Source of the DNA: Rhodococcus sp. 14-2483-1-2
GTDB lineage: Bacteria; Actinomycetota; Actinomycetes; Mycobacteriales; Mycobacteriaceae
Reading direction: 5' to 3'
NCBI RefSeq assembly: GCF_002259405.1
Contig: NZ_NPFW01000003.1
Location: forward strand, 84,904 to 148,903
Length of the DNA: 64,000 nt
The notes under the pieces were generated by a model. It made no database searches. It worked only from the letters and a program-made list of their open reading frames with translations, and was not told the DNA's origin. This document shows positions 16,817 through 25,916 of the stretch, in pieces. Both the position numbers and the translations under genes were made by a program. Position 1 is the stretch's first letter. Each line of letters starts with the position of its first letter.

Positions 16817-19014
16817 GCCCACACCATCCGACGGGTTTCGACGCTGTCGACCAATGAGGCCGGCGGATCGAAACGCTGCCCGTACTTGGCGGCCAGATCA
16901 CGCGCACGTTCGACGAAGCCGGCTACGCCTCCGTTGTAACCCACGATGAATTGGACCGTCCCCCCGGTCCATGCTGGGAACCCGATTCCGTAGATCGATC
17001 CGATATTCGCGTCCGCTGCGGATCTGAGGACGTTCTCGTCGAAGCACCGAACAGTGTCCAAGACTTCGGAGAACAGCAGTCGATCTGCAAGATCGCCGAG
17101 CAGAAAGTCCACGGGAGCATCGTTGGTGCCCAGCGCCGCCAACCCGGCCCAGAATCCCGCGCGTGTACCGCCCTCGTACTCGTAGAACCCGGCCCCGGCG
17201 CTTCGGCCTGGGCGGTTGTTCTCGACGACCATGTATTCGAGCACATCTTCTCCCGGGTGACGCTCATAGACACCACCGTTCGATTCCACGGCTTCTTTGA
17301 ACTGGCCCCGGATCTTGCGAGGCAAGGCCAATGTGAGTTCGTCGAGTAGAGCCAGGGTTCCCACCGGATAGCCGGCCAGAGTGGACGCGCGTTCGATCGA
17401 TGCAGGTTCGACGCCGTCGCCGAGCATCGACGCGGCTTCGAGCAGCCTGTTGAGGATCACCCTACTGGTGTAGAAACCGCGATTGTCGTTGACGACAATC
17501 GGGGTCTGACCCAGTTGCTGAACGACATCGTAGGCCCGAGCCAGGGTGGCATCGGAGGTTCGTGCACCGGCAATTATCTCCACCAGTTCCATCTTCTCCA
17601 CCGGGGAGAAGAAGTGCAGACCGATGAAGTCGGCCGGTCGAGTCGTTCCGGTGGCGAGGTCGGTTATGGGAATGGTCGAGGTGTTGGACGAGATGACGGC
17701 GTCGTGAGCAAGAAAGGGCTCGACTTCCGCCAACACACGTTTTTTCAACTCGGGGTCCTCGAACACGGCCTCGATGACAAGATCAGCGCCCTCTGCCGCG
17801 GCAGGACCAGCGGTCGTCACAATTCGCGCCAGAAGTGCGTCGGCGTCCGTTCGACTCATTGCGGCCTTTGCAACCGCGTTGTCGCACAGGGTCTGTGCAT
17901 AGTTCTTGCCCTTTTCGGCAGCCTCTTCGGTGACGTCCTTGAGGACGGTATCCATCCCGGATCGAGCGCACGAGTACGCGATACCGGCACCCATCATTCC
18001 GGCACCGAGGACCACCACCTTGCGGACGTCTCGGCGTCGGAATCCTGTTGGACGCCCTTGCCCGCTCTTGATCCCCTGCGTGTCGAAGAAGAAGGCCTGA
18101 ATCATGTTCTTCGAGATCTGGCCACAGACCAGTTCGACGAAATAGCGTGTCTCGATCTTCGCAGCCGTCTCGAAGTCGACCTGAGCGCCCTCCACTGCAG
18201 CGCAGAGTATGTTGCGCGAGGCCGGCATCGGCCCGCCCTTGAACTGTTTGCGCAACGAGGGCATCAAGCCCGCAAGCGAATCCGAGAGATCTCCCGTCGC
18301 AGGACTGCCCAGCGCAATGCTGCCCCCAGGCATCACGTACGTCGGTTCGTCCCACCGTGCGACAGAACCCGGATTGGCGATGATCCATGCTTTCGCACGG
18401 CTGATCAGTTGGTCGGGTTCGTTCAACACCTCGTCCACGAGGCCGACATCGAGCGCTTGCTCGGCCGAGAAAGTCCTGCCGCCGAGAAGAACGGAATCGA
18501 GTGCTCGTCGGACACCGAGCAGACGTACAGTTCGCACGACTCCTCCCCCGCCTGGGAGCAGTCCGAGCGTGACCTCGGGTAACCCGAACCTGGAATGCTT
18601 GCCTGCCAGCGCGATTCGATGGTGGCACGCGAGTGCGATTTCGAGTCCGCCTCCCAGGGCCGCCCCGTTGAGCGCGGCCACGACCGGTACCCCGAAAGTT
18701 TCGAGATCGCGGAGGACGTCCTTGATGTCGGTGGCGAATGCGGTCACGGACGGCGCGTCCTCGGTCGTCGCTGCGAAGAGGTCGTTGAGATCGCCACCGG
18801 CGAAGAACGTCTTTTTCGCCGAGGTGAGGACGATGCCCGTCACCGGGGTTGCGCTGGACCTCAGCCGCACCAGCGCTTGCGCCATCGATCTACGATAGGC
18901 ATCGTTCATCGTGTTGACCGACTGCTCAGGGTCATCGAGAGTCAGTGTGACGATGCCGTCGGTGTCCTGTTCGAACGTGATGGTCGAACGCTCGTCGGTA
19001 TGTGTGGTGGTCAT
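16813..19014 (-). CDS. FadB-type fusion: enoyl-CoA hydratase / 3-hydroxyacyl-CoA dehydrogenase
   Basis: A 733-residue trifunctional-type protein. The N-terminal crotonase domain (about 1-190) has FFAGGDLNDL and ALGGGLEIAL oxyanion segments. The NAD-binding 3-hydroxyacyl-CoA dehydrogenase domain begins with LGAGMMGAGIAY near residue 330 and is followed by the SSNTSTIPIT and HFFSPVEKM segments and C-terminal dehydrogenase repeats. It performs hydration and NAD-linked oxidation of beta-oxidation, with the thiolase encoded eight bases upstream as partner. The start has a GAGGA site. It can be named FadB-like, not assigned to a specific paralogue. Confidence 0.92.
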   Translation of the reverse strand: MTTTHTDERSTITFEQDTDGIVTLTLDDPEQSVNTMNDAYRRSMAQALVRLRSSATPVTGIVLTSAKKTFFAGGDLNDLFAATTEDAPSVTAFATDIKDVLRDLETFGVPVVAALNGAALGGGLEIALACHHRIALAGKHSRFGLPEVTLGLLPGGGGVVRTVRLLGVRRALDSVLLGGRTFSAEQALDVGLVDEVLNEPDQLISRAKAWIIANPGSVARWDEPTYVMPGGSIALGSPATGDLSDSLAGLMPSLRKQFKGGPMPASRNILCAAVEGAQVDFETAAKIETRYFVELVCGQISKNMIQAFFFDTQGIKSGQGRPTGFRRRDVRKVVVLGAGMMGAGIAYSCARSGMDTVLKDVTEEAAEKGKNYAQTLCDNAVAKAAMSRTDADALLARIVTTAGPAAAEGADLVIEAVFEDPELKKRVLAEVEPFLAHDAVISSNTSTIPITDLATGTTRPADFIGLHFFSPVEKMELVEIIAGARTSDATLARAYDVVQQLGQTPIVVNDNRGFYTSRVILNRLLEAASMLGDGVEPASIERASTLAGYPVGTLALLDELTLALPRKIRGQFKEAVESNGGVYERHPGEDVLEYMVVENNRPGRSAGAGFYEYEGGTRAGFWAGLAALGTNDAPVDFLLGDLADRLLFSEVLDTVRCFDENVLRSAADANIGSIYGIGFPAWTGGTVQFIVGYNGGVAGFVERARDLAAKYGQRFDPPASLVDSVETRRMVWA

Positions 19015-19022
19015 TTCAGTCC

Positions 19023-20249
19023 TCAGACTCGCTCGATGATGGTGGCTGTTCCCATACCTGCCCCGACACACAGCGTGATCAACGCGCGTTCGGCGTCGCG
19101 GCGCTCCAGTTCGTCGAGCATCGTGGCGACCAGCATTCCTCCGGTGGCTCCGAGTGGGTGCCCCATAGCGATTGCGCCGCCGTTGACGTTCACTTTCTCC
19201 GCCGGTAGGTCGAGGTCCTTCATGAACTTCAGGACGACTGCGGCAAATGCCTCGTTGAGTTCGAACAAATCGATGTCGTCGACTGTCAGGTCGGCGGCCG
19301 CCAGAGCTTTGCGGCTCGCAGGTGTCGGTCCGGTCAGCATGATCGTGGGCTCGGAACCTGTGGTCGCGGCGGCAAGGATCCGTGCGCGGGGGGTCAGTCC
19401 GAGGTCGTTTCCGACGCGTTCGTTACCAATGAGCAGCAGCGATGCACCGTCGACGATGCCAGACGAGTTACCGGCATGATGAACGTGTTCGATTCGCTCG
19501 ACCCAGTGATATTTCTCCAGGGCGACAGCGTCGAAACCGGACTTTCCGAGACCGTCGAAGGACGCGCCGAGCCGAGACAGCGACTCCGCTGTGGTCTGCG
19601 GTCGCATGTGCTCGTCGGTGTCGAGGATGGTCACACCATTGCGGTCCAATACCGGTACGACGGAATTGGAATAATGCCCGCCCTCCCATGCCTTGGCTGC
19701 GCGCTCCTGCGAGCTCGCGGCGTATTCGTCGACGTCTCGGCGACTGAAACCTTCGATTGTCGCGATGAGGTCTGCACCGATTCCCTGCGGCACGAAATCG
19801 GTTCTGTAGCTGGTCTCGGGGTCGTTTGCCCATGCACCGCCGTCACTGCCCATCGGCACGCGAGACATGCTCTCCACGCCGCCCGCGAGCATGAGCGTTT
19901 CCCATCCCGACGCGACCTTTTGAGCCGCGGTGTTCACCGCTTCGAGTCCGGACGCACAAAATCTGTTGAGCTGCATGCCCGCTACTGTTTCGGGAAGTCC
20001 TGCAGCCAGTGCGGCGACCCGTGCGATGTCGGCACCTTGATCGTCGATAGGGGCAACGCAGCCCAAGACAAGATCGTCGATTCGACTCGGGTCGAGCCCG
20101 AGATTGCGAGCGCGAATTTCATCGATCAATCCCGTCACCAACGAGACAGGCTTGACTCCATGGAGACTCCCACCTGGTTTGCCTTTTCCGCGGGGGGTCC
20201 TGATGGCGTCGTATATGTAGACGTCTGCGCCTACCCGAGTGGGTCCCAT
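19023..20249 (-). CDS. Acetyl-CoA C-acyltransferase (thiolase)
   Basis: A 408-residue thiolase with nucleophilic Cys in [11 protein letters not shown] near residue 92, the NEAFAAV segment, His in [14 protein letters not shown] near 363, and the second Cys in CVGAGMG near the C terminus. The internal ATG (MGPTRVG) has a GGAGGAG site eight bases upstream and is preferred to the longer frame. It leads the operon that continues with the FadB-type gene and cleaves 3-ketoacyl-CoA to acetyl-CoA and a shortened acyl-CoA. A CAAAC half-palindrome lies 86 bases upstream. Confidence 0.93.
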   Translation of the reverse strand: MGPTRVGADVYIYDAIRTPRGKGKPGGSLHGVKPVSLVTGLIDEIRARNLGLDPSRIDDLVLGCVAPIDDQGADIARVAALAAGLPETVAGMQLNRFCASGLEAVNTAAQKVASGWETLMLAGGVESMSRVPMGSDGGAWANDPETSYRTDFVPQGIGADLIATIEGFSRRDVDEYAASSQERAAKAWEGGHYSNSVVPVLDRNGVTILDTDEHMRPQTTAESLSRLGASFDGLGKSGFDAVALEKYHWVERIEHVHHAGNSSGIVDGASLLLIGNERVGNDLGLTPRARILAAATTGSEPTIMLTGPTPASRKALAAADLTVDDIDLFELNEAFAAVVLKFMKDLDLPAEKVNVNGGAIAMGHPLGATGGMLVATMLDELERRDAERALITLCVGAGMGTATIIERV

Positions 20250-20334
20250 GTTTCTGTCTCCTCCATGCTTCGGACGCGGTCGACGCCCACTTGGTGTTTT
20301 CGCGAGCCTCACAGGGTGCGTTCCCGCAATCTAC

Positions 20335-20348
20335 CAAACACCCGATAG
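20335..20348. promoter_or_regulatory. Degenerate operator-like site upstream of the thiolase
   Basis: CAAAC-ACCC-GATAG, preceded by CTAC, sits 86 bases upstream of the thiolase operon. The left arm is identical to the perfect sites at 4.2 and 6.3 kb; the right arm keeps three of five bases. Confidence 0.4.
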
Positions 20349-20747
20349 GTGCATGCCGAGAGTGGCGTGAAACCGAGGACAGTGGCTCCCCATTCGACCC
20401 GAGCGATAGTCGCCGGAGACGTCTCCGGCACACACTCCTGTTCGGAATCATCGACTCGGCAGCCCTGTCGCGGCCATCGAGGGCACGCATCGCTGCAGCC
20501 GGGCGCAACCCTGATCAAATCTCATGCGCAGCGGGGATTCGCCGCGTGGTCGGTCGAAACCGACGCACTCGCGCTGCGGATTCAGGCCGCGACCGGATCC
20601 GTCGACGCCGCAGAGGTCGCCGCAGTCCGCGACCGCGCCGAGCGCATCGGCGCAACCGCGGTGCTGCGGCGGTTACGCGCTACGGGACTAGTGCACCATC
20701 TGTTGGACGAGGCCGCCGATGCGCCGTCGGATCGCGGAAGCCGATAG
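20349..20747 (+). pseudogene. Coding remnant, C-terminal part only looks real
   Basis: The open frame is 132 codons, but only the last 75 or so (from about 20524) have the Ala/Arg-rich composition and GC-rich third positions of a real gene, with a helical stretch AAVRDRAERIGATAVLRR. No start codon or ribosome-binding site precedes that part, so it looks like a 5'-truncated gene at the edge of the catabolic cluster. I do not recognise the family. It could also be a chance open frame. Confidence 0.3.
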
Positions 20748-20862
20748 ACGTCGCCACCCGTCCGCGTAGGGTTCTCGTTGTCCGAAAGCTGATGCGACTG
20801 CGCGCCAGCCAATTCGGCTCACCTAGACGCGGCGGTCCCGGCTGGGCTCCGGCGAAATACCC

Positions 20863-20988
20863 TCAGTCGACCTGGCGGACGTCGCGGTACAACTCCGAAA
20901 AATCGACTACCGAACGCACCGGCAGCCCGTAGCGCGCCCACACCTGCGGGGTCACGACCTCACGCACACTGAGGCGACCGACGTACAT
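20863..20988 (-). CDS. Small ORF of 41 residues
   Basis: Four bases after the stop of the 163-residue hypothetical gene and on the same strand, an ATG opens a 41-codon frame beginning MYVGRLSV. GC-rich third positions fit a coding frame, but I know no family. It may be a real small protein or the truncated start of a lost gene. No feature is seen between 20748 and 20862. Confidence 0.35.
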   Translation of the reverse strand: MYVGRLSVREVVTPQVWARYGLPVRSVVDFSELYRDVRQVD

Positions 20989-20991
20989 TCC

Positions 20992-21483
20992 TCAATCCTG
21001 CGTGGTGCTTTCGAGACGCTTCAGGAAGTCGTTGATACCCAGGTTTCCCACCGGAGTCGTCTCGACCTCGAGCGGCACTCCGGACGTGGTGTCCGTGAAC
21101 GTCAAATGAAGAACGGTGCCGCGCCGTTTGTGCGTCACGGTCAGGTGCGAACGTGGAATCCGGGTCAACAGCCCCAACTTCTTCCACGATCCGAACAGTC
21201 CGAATCGCTTGCGCGCCAGTGCATACAGCGTCGTCTCGGACATCGCGAGCACCACCGACGGAGGCATCTTCTGGCGTCGAGCCGCGCCGGCACGCCCCGC
21301 CATCAGACCACCCATCTCCCATGCGGTCGTCGAGTTACCTCCGCCGCCGATACCGGCACCGAGGCCCATACCCACGGCACCCGCGAAAGTCGACCCACGT
21401 GGAACCGCAAGGGCCACATCGAGAATCGGGTCACCACCGACGGCCGCCTGCGCCCCCGCCCTGGCTTTGCTCTCACGCGACAT
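20992..21483 (-). CDS. Conserved-looking hypothetical protein
   Basis: A 163-residue protein I do not recognise. It has a Gly/Ala-rich segment (VGMGLGAGIGGGG) near 38-50, then a basic, beta-rich C-terminal half (WKKLGLLTRIPRSHLTV) of the kind seen in small PH-like or phospholipid-handling domains, which is a guess. There is no signal peptide. It lies downstream of narK on the same strand, separated by about 155 bases. Confidence 0.65.
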   Translation of the reverse strand: MSRESKARAGAQAAVGGDPILDVALAVPRGSTFAGAVGMGLGAGIGGGGNSTTAWEMGGLMAGRAGAARRQKMPPSVVLAMSETTLYALARKRFGLFGSWKKLGLLTRIPRSHLTVTHKRRGTVLHLTFTDTTSGVPLEVETTPVGNLGINDFLKRLESTTQD

Positions 21484-21565
21484 GATTCACCGCCGCGAGG
21501 TGGAATGGGGTCACGGCCCGATGCCCCGATCCGTCGAGGCATCCGTTGTGTTGCTGGATTGTCAT
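21473..21565 (-). CDS. Possible 30-codon leader ORF
   Basis: An ATG preceded by GGAGGAGACGA opens a 30-codon frame that ends just inside the next gene. The ribosome-binding site is stronger than that of the 163-residue gene it overlaps, so it could couple translation to it. The peptide has no recognisable motif. Confidence 0.25.
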   Translation of the reverse strand: MTIQQHNGCLDGSGHRAVTPFHLAAVNHVA

Positions 21566-21639
21566 TCGTCTCCTCGGTTGGCTGGTACCGATGGAACCCG
21601 ACATGTAGGTCACATCTCGCGCAATGCGGTCTGCCCACT

Positions 21640-22860
21640 TCATGTCGACAGGCGTTCTTCGGTGTTGCGCGCTCGCACACCGAACACCGTGAACAGCGCG
21701 GCCACGAATGCGGTGACCACCAACAGAACGAGGCCGATGGTGTAGCTGTGGTCGACCGAGTCGTACGTGGCACCCATGACCAACGGTGGGAAGAAGCCAC
21801 CGAGTCCGCCTGCGGCACCGACGATACCGGTGATCGAGCCCACCCGCTCCTGTGGCGCTTCCTTGGCCACCCAACTGAACACCGACCCCGAACCCAGGCC
21901 CATGAATACGGCCGTCAACACGAAGTTCAGTCCGGCGAGGAATTCGAGGGGAGGTTGAGTGATCATCCAGACCGCCATCAGTGCGGCACCACCGCACGAA
22001 ATCGCGGTGATCAGGCGCGCACCGAAGCGGTCCGACAGCACACCCCCGATGGGACGGGCGACGACCGCGGCAATCGCGAACCCGGCCGTACGGGTGCCGG
22101 CCGCCGCGAGATCGAAGTCGTACACGTCTTTCAGGTAGGTCGGTAGATACGTCGAGAAGGCCACGAAACCACCGAATGCGGCGGCATACAGGAAGCCCAT
22201 CTGCCACGTGATCGGCAACTTCGCAGCCCCGACAAGCTTGGGTACGACTGCATCGTGGTTGGGAGACCACCGCGGAGAATCACGCATGAACAGCCAGCAG
22301 ACTGCGGCGGTGACAACGAGGGCAACCGCGATGATGGCATGGGTGGTCACATACCCGAACCACTCAACGAACCGCGGCGTGAAGAACGCCGACAACGCAG
22401 TGCCGCCCATGCCGGCTCCGAAGACACCCGTCGCAAATCCCCTGCGGGACTTGTCGTACCAACCGTTGACGAACGGGATTCCGACCGCGAACGAGGTGCC
22501 GGCGATTCCGAGGAAGAATCCCGCCACGAGCAGAATCGCGTAGTTGCCCAGGTGTCCGCCGAGAGCGACGAGGAAGACGAACGGCACCGACGCCAGCAAC
22601 AGGATAGGGAACATGATTCGGCCGCCCAGCCGGTCGGTGAGCGCACCGGTCAGGATGCGCCCCAGCGAGCCGACCAGAATCGGTATCGCCACCAACACCG
22701 ACTTCGCGGTGGCGGACAGTTCCATGTCGGACGCGTATCGAACACCCAAGGGGCCGATCAGGTTCCACGCCCAGAAGCTGATTGTGAACGCGAGTGTTGC
22801 GAGAGCGAGGTTCAGCGATTGCGCGCGTCGATCGAGTGGGGTCTCGACGGGAGTGCTCAT
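21640..22860 (-). CDS. narK: Nitrate/nitrite transporter NarK (MFS)
   Basis: A 406-residue, twelve-segment MFS protein of the nitrate/nitrite porter family. The nitrate-signature-like glycine-rich stretches GVFGAGMGGTALSAF and GAAGGLGGFFPP are visible in the two halves. It should exchange nitrate for nitrite or import nitrate with protons for NarGHI, whose active site faces the cytoplasm. Its ATG overlaps the narI stop in an ATGA, placing it last in a narGHJIK operon. Confidence 0.93.
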   Translation of the reverse strand: MSTPVETPLDRRAQSLNLALATLAFTISFWAWNLIGPLGVRYASDMELSATAKSVLVAIPILVGSLGRILTGALTDRLGGRIMFPILLLASVPFVFLVALGGHLGNYAILLVAGFFLGIAGTSFAVGIPFVNGWYDKSRRGFATGVFGAGMGGTALSAFFTPRFVEWFGYVTTHAIIAVALVVTAAVCWLFMRDSPRWSPNHDAVVPKLVGAAKLPITWQMGFLYAAAFGGFVAFSTYLPTYLKDVYDFDLAAAGTRTAGFAIAAVVARPIGGVLSDRFGARLITAISCGGAALMAVWMITQPPLEFLAGLNFVLTAVFMGLGSGSVFSWVAKEAPQERVGSITGIVGAAGGLGGFFPPLVMGATYDSVDHSYTIGLVLLVVTAFVAALFTVFGVRARNTEERLST

Positions 22861-23603
22861 CGATCACGATCCTTCGTTCCGACCGGGGCCCAGCCGGGCC
22901 GGTACTGGCGATTTCCTGGCGACGAGTGCCTGTCGCGACTGCGGTAGACGATGTAGGGCCGAAACAGGTAGTGCACCGGCGCGGTGAACATGTGCACCAG
23001 CCGAGTGAACGGCACCATGGCGAACACCAGCATTCCGACGAGGACATGGATGTGAAAACGTATGGGCGCGTTGCTCATCGTCTCGACATCCGGCCGCAGA
23101 TAGAAAAGGGACCTGAACCACGGCGAGACCGTCTCCCGATAGTTCACCCCTTCCTGGCCGGGCACAGCGCCGAGGAGGGTGACGTAGAACCCCAGCAACA
23201 GAGCCGCGGTCAGGACGAGGTACATCACCTTGTCGTTGCGTGTGGTCGCCATGAACACCGGCCCGACGCGTCGACGTCGGTAGATGAGAATGACGAGACC
23301 GACGAGAGTACACACACCGGCGATCAATCCGAAGAATGCCGAATTCAGGTGGTACACACTTTCGGATATCCCGAAGAACTCGGTCCACGACTCCGGGACG
23401 AGCAGACCGATGGCGTGGCCGATGATGACGACCAGGATTCCGAAGTGGAACAGCGGTGACCCGATGCGCAGCAACCGCGATTCGTACAACTCCGATGATC
23501 GGGTGGTCCACCCGAACTTGTCGTACCGGTAGCGCCAGATGGTACCGCCGATGAGCAACGCCAGAACCAGATACGGAAGTACGCCCCACAGAACTGTGTT
23601 CAC
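22857..23603 (-). CDS. narI: Respiratory nitrate reductase gamma subunit NarI
   Basis: A 248-residue membrane cytochrome b subunit with five membrane segments. His residues in the FHFGILVVIIGHAIG segment and near the C-terminal FSH-like HIHVLVGM segment are the likely haem ligands. It takes electrons from menaquinol and passes them to NarH. The start is a GTG four bases after narJ, behind a GAGGTGAC site; the longer frame lies inside narJ. Length fits the family. Confidence 0.94.
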   Translation of the reverse strand: MNTVLWGVLPYLVLALLIGGTIWRYRYDKFGWTTRSSELYESRLLRIGSPLFHFGILVVIIGHAIGLLVPESWTEFFGISESVYHLNSAFFGLIAGVCTLVGLVILIYRRRRVGPVFMATTRNDKVMYLVLTAALLLGFYVTLLGAVPGQEGVNYRETVSPWFRSLFYLRPDVETMSNAPIRFHIHVLVGMLVFAMVPFTRLVHMFTAPVHYLFRPYIVYRSRDRHSSPGNRQYRPGWAPVGTKDRDR

Positions 23604-23607
23604 GTTG

Positions 23608-24255
23608 TCACCTCGTCTCGGCGATGGGTAACAGTCGCGGATCGAACGCCTCCAGGCCAACCGTTTCGATGGGAATCGTCGCCCGGAGCGCAAGCGCGGA
23701 CTGGCGATCCGTCGGCGATTCCCCCGGCAAGCAGGCGCAGATCGCGGTCATCACGTCGGCATACGGAGTGCCGAGATCGACCAGGCCCAACCGAATGAGT
23801 TCCAGCGCTGCGCGGTAGACCGTCAACAGCTCCACCGCCGTGGCCGGCTGGGCGCGGGCGCAGAATTCGAGCACGACCGGAAGATGGTCGGGTAGCTCCC
23901 CATGAAGATCGACCAGATAACCGCTGTCACGATAACGCTGTTTGAACTCGCCGAGCACCGATCCGCGCCGGCGGGTGTCTCCGTCCGTCCAATACGACAG
24001 GTACAACGTACGTTTGCTCGAGAGATCGAACACGTCGACGTACTCCCGCTGCAGTTTGTCGATATCCGAGCCCGCAAGGTGGTCGACGAAACGCTCCAGG
24101 GGCGCGGCGACAGTACGGTCGGGGTGCTCACCGAGTGCCTCTCGTAGCAACCCGATTCGGGACAACAGCTGGGAATCCGGGTACGTCAGGCACCATGCTG
24201 CGGCCTGGTAGATCACCCGTTGGTCGACTTCTCGTCGACCCCGCAGCCACCTCAC
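23608..24255 (-). CDS. narJ: Nitrate reductase assembly chaperone NarJ
   Basis: A 215-residue member of the NarJ/TorD chaperone family needed for molybdenum-cofactor insertion into NarG and not part of the final enzyme. The N-terminal IYQAAAWCLTYPD and central YVDVFDLSSKRTLYLSYWTDGD segments are family hallmarks. It overlaps narH by an ATGA. Confidence 0.94.
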   Translation of the reverse strand: MRWLRGRREVDQRVIYQAAAWCLTYPDSQLLSRIGLLREALGEHPDRTVAAPLERFVDHLAGSDIDKLQREYVDVFDLSSKRTLYLSYWTDGDTRRRGSVLGEFKQRYRDSGYLVDLHGELPDHLPVVLEFCARAQPATAVELLTVYRAALELIRLGLVDLGTPYADVMTAICACLPGESPTDRQSALALRATIPIETVGLEAFDPRLLPIAETR

Positions 24256-25916
24256 GGCGTCTCCGAACTCTTGGGGAACATTCCCGACGGCACGCCGTTT
24301 CCGTCCCAGTTCAGCAAGTTGACTCGACCGGCCAGACTGTCGGCTCCCGCCGCGGTATCGGAGGTCTGCCGGTGTTTGAGAGCGTGGAAGGTCTCCACCG
24401 ACACCGGTGCCGGACGACCGCTGGCCTCACCGAAGGCACCGGACTCGAACATTCCGGGGCCTTCCTCGTAGTCCAGTGAGCAGGCCATCTCGTCGAGTTT
24501 CGCGGCCTGTTCATGGTGAGCGGTCGGAATGACATAGCGCTCTTCGTATTTGGCGATCGCCATGAGCCGGTACATCTCGTACATCTCCTCTTCCGACATT
24601 CCAACTGAAGCGGGGATGTCGGCGTTCGGCTCACGGCCGAGGGTGATATCGCGCATGTAGGCGCGCATGGCGGCGAGTCGTTTGAGAACGGTGTCGATGA
24701 CATCGGTGTCGCCGGCGGTGAACAGTTCGGCCAGATACTCGACGGGTATGCGCAACGCCTCGATCGCCCCGAACAACGTGCCGTATCCTTCGGCGTCGTG
24801 TCCCTGCTCGGCCAGCAGATCGACGATCGGCGACAGAGGTGGGACGTACCACACCATCGGCATCGTGCGATATTCCGGATGCAACGGAAGCGCGACCTTG
24901 TATTTCTTGGCCAGCGCGTACACCGGGGAACGTCGGGCCGCGTCGATCCAGTCGTCGGGAATGCCGTCGGCGCGCGCCGCCGCGATCACACTCGGATCCT
25001 CGGGGTCGAGGAGCAGATCGAGTTGTGCCTCGTACAGGTCCTTCTCGTCCGGTGTCGACGCCGCGTCGGTCACCGCGTCGGCGTCGTACAAGAAGATTCC
25101 GAGATATCGAAGCCGACCGACGCACGTCTCGGAGCAGATCGTCGGTTGGCCGACCTCGAGTCGCGGGTAACACAGCGTGCATTTCTCGGCTTTGCCCGAC
25201 TTGTGGTTGAAATAGATCTTCTTGTAGGGACATCCGGTGATGCACTGCCGCCAGCCACGACACTGGTCCTGGTCGACGAGGACGATTCCGTCCTCGCTGC
25301 GCTTGTAGATCGCGCCCGACGGGCACGAAGCCATGCACGACGGGTTGAGGCAGTGTTCACAGATTCGCGGCAGGTAGAACATGAAGGTCTGCTCGAAGCT
25401 GAACTTGACGGCCTCTTCTGATTCGCTGCGGAGCTTGGCGACGATCGGATCGAGGTCGCCGTATTCCGTTGCACCACCAAGGTTGTCGTCCCAGTTCGCC
25501 GACCAGCTGACTTTGGTGTCCTTGCCGGTCAACAGCGATTTCGGCCGGGCCACAGGGAAGTCGTCACCGAGTGGTGCGTCGATGAGCGTCTGGTAGTCGT
25601 AGGTCCAGGGCTCGTAATAGTCGGCGATCGTGGGCTGAACGGGACTGGCGAACAGAGTGAGCAGTTTCTGCAGTCGGCCTCCGGTGCGCAGGCGCAGTTT
25701 GCCTTTGGCGTTGAGATGCCAGCCACCCCGCCACTTCTCCTGGTCTTCGTAACGTCGCGGATACCCCTGCCCGGGGCGGGTCTCGACATTGTTGAACCAC
25801 ACGTACTCGGTGCCGGCACGGTTGGTCCACGCCTGCTTACATGTCACCGAACAGGTGTGGCACCCGATGCACTTGTCCAGATTCATCACCATGCCCACTT
25901 GGGCCATCACTCGCAT
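24252..25916 (-). CDS. narH: Respiratory nitrate reductase beta subunit NarH
   Basis: A 554-residue iron-sulfur subunit carrying four clusters. Cysteine groups appear in order: CIGCHTCSVTCK near 18, CEHCLNPSCMASCP near 185, CRGWRQCITGC near 218 (Trp in place of a Cys marks the 3Fe-4S site), and CTLCYPR with ICSETC near 245-265. It passes electrons from NarI haem to NarG. The ATG shares one base with the narG stop (TGATG) and has an AGGAGGTGA site. Confidence 0.96.
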   Translation of the reverse strand: MRVMAQVGMVMNLDKCIGCHTCSVTCKQAWTNRAGTEYVWFNNVETRPGQGYPRRYEDQEKWRGGWHLNAKGKLRLRTGGRLQKLLTLFASPVQPTIADYYEPWTYDYQTLIDAPLGDDFPVARPKSLLTGKDTKVSWSANWDDNLGGATEYGDLDPIVAKLRSESEEAVKFSFEQTFMFYLPRICEHCLNPSCMASCPSGAIYKRSEDGIVLVDQDQCRGWRQCITGCPYKKIYFNHKSGKAEKCTLCYPRLEVGQPTICSETCVGRLRYLGIFLYDADAVTDAASTPDEKDLYEAQLDLLLDPEDPSVIAAARADGIPDDWIDAARRSPVYALAKKYKVALPLHPEYRTMPMVWYVPPLSPIVDLLAEQGHDAEGYGTLFGAIEALRIPVEYLAELFTAGDTDVIDTVLKRLAAMRAYMRDITLGREPNADIPASVGMSEEEMYEMYRLMAIAKYEERYVIPTAHHEQAAKLDEMACSLDYEEGPGMFESGAFGEASGRPAPVSVETFHALKHRQTSDTAAGADSLAGRVNLLNWDGNGVPSGMFPKSSETP

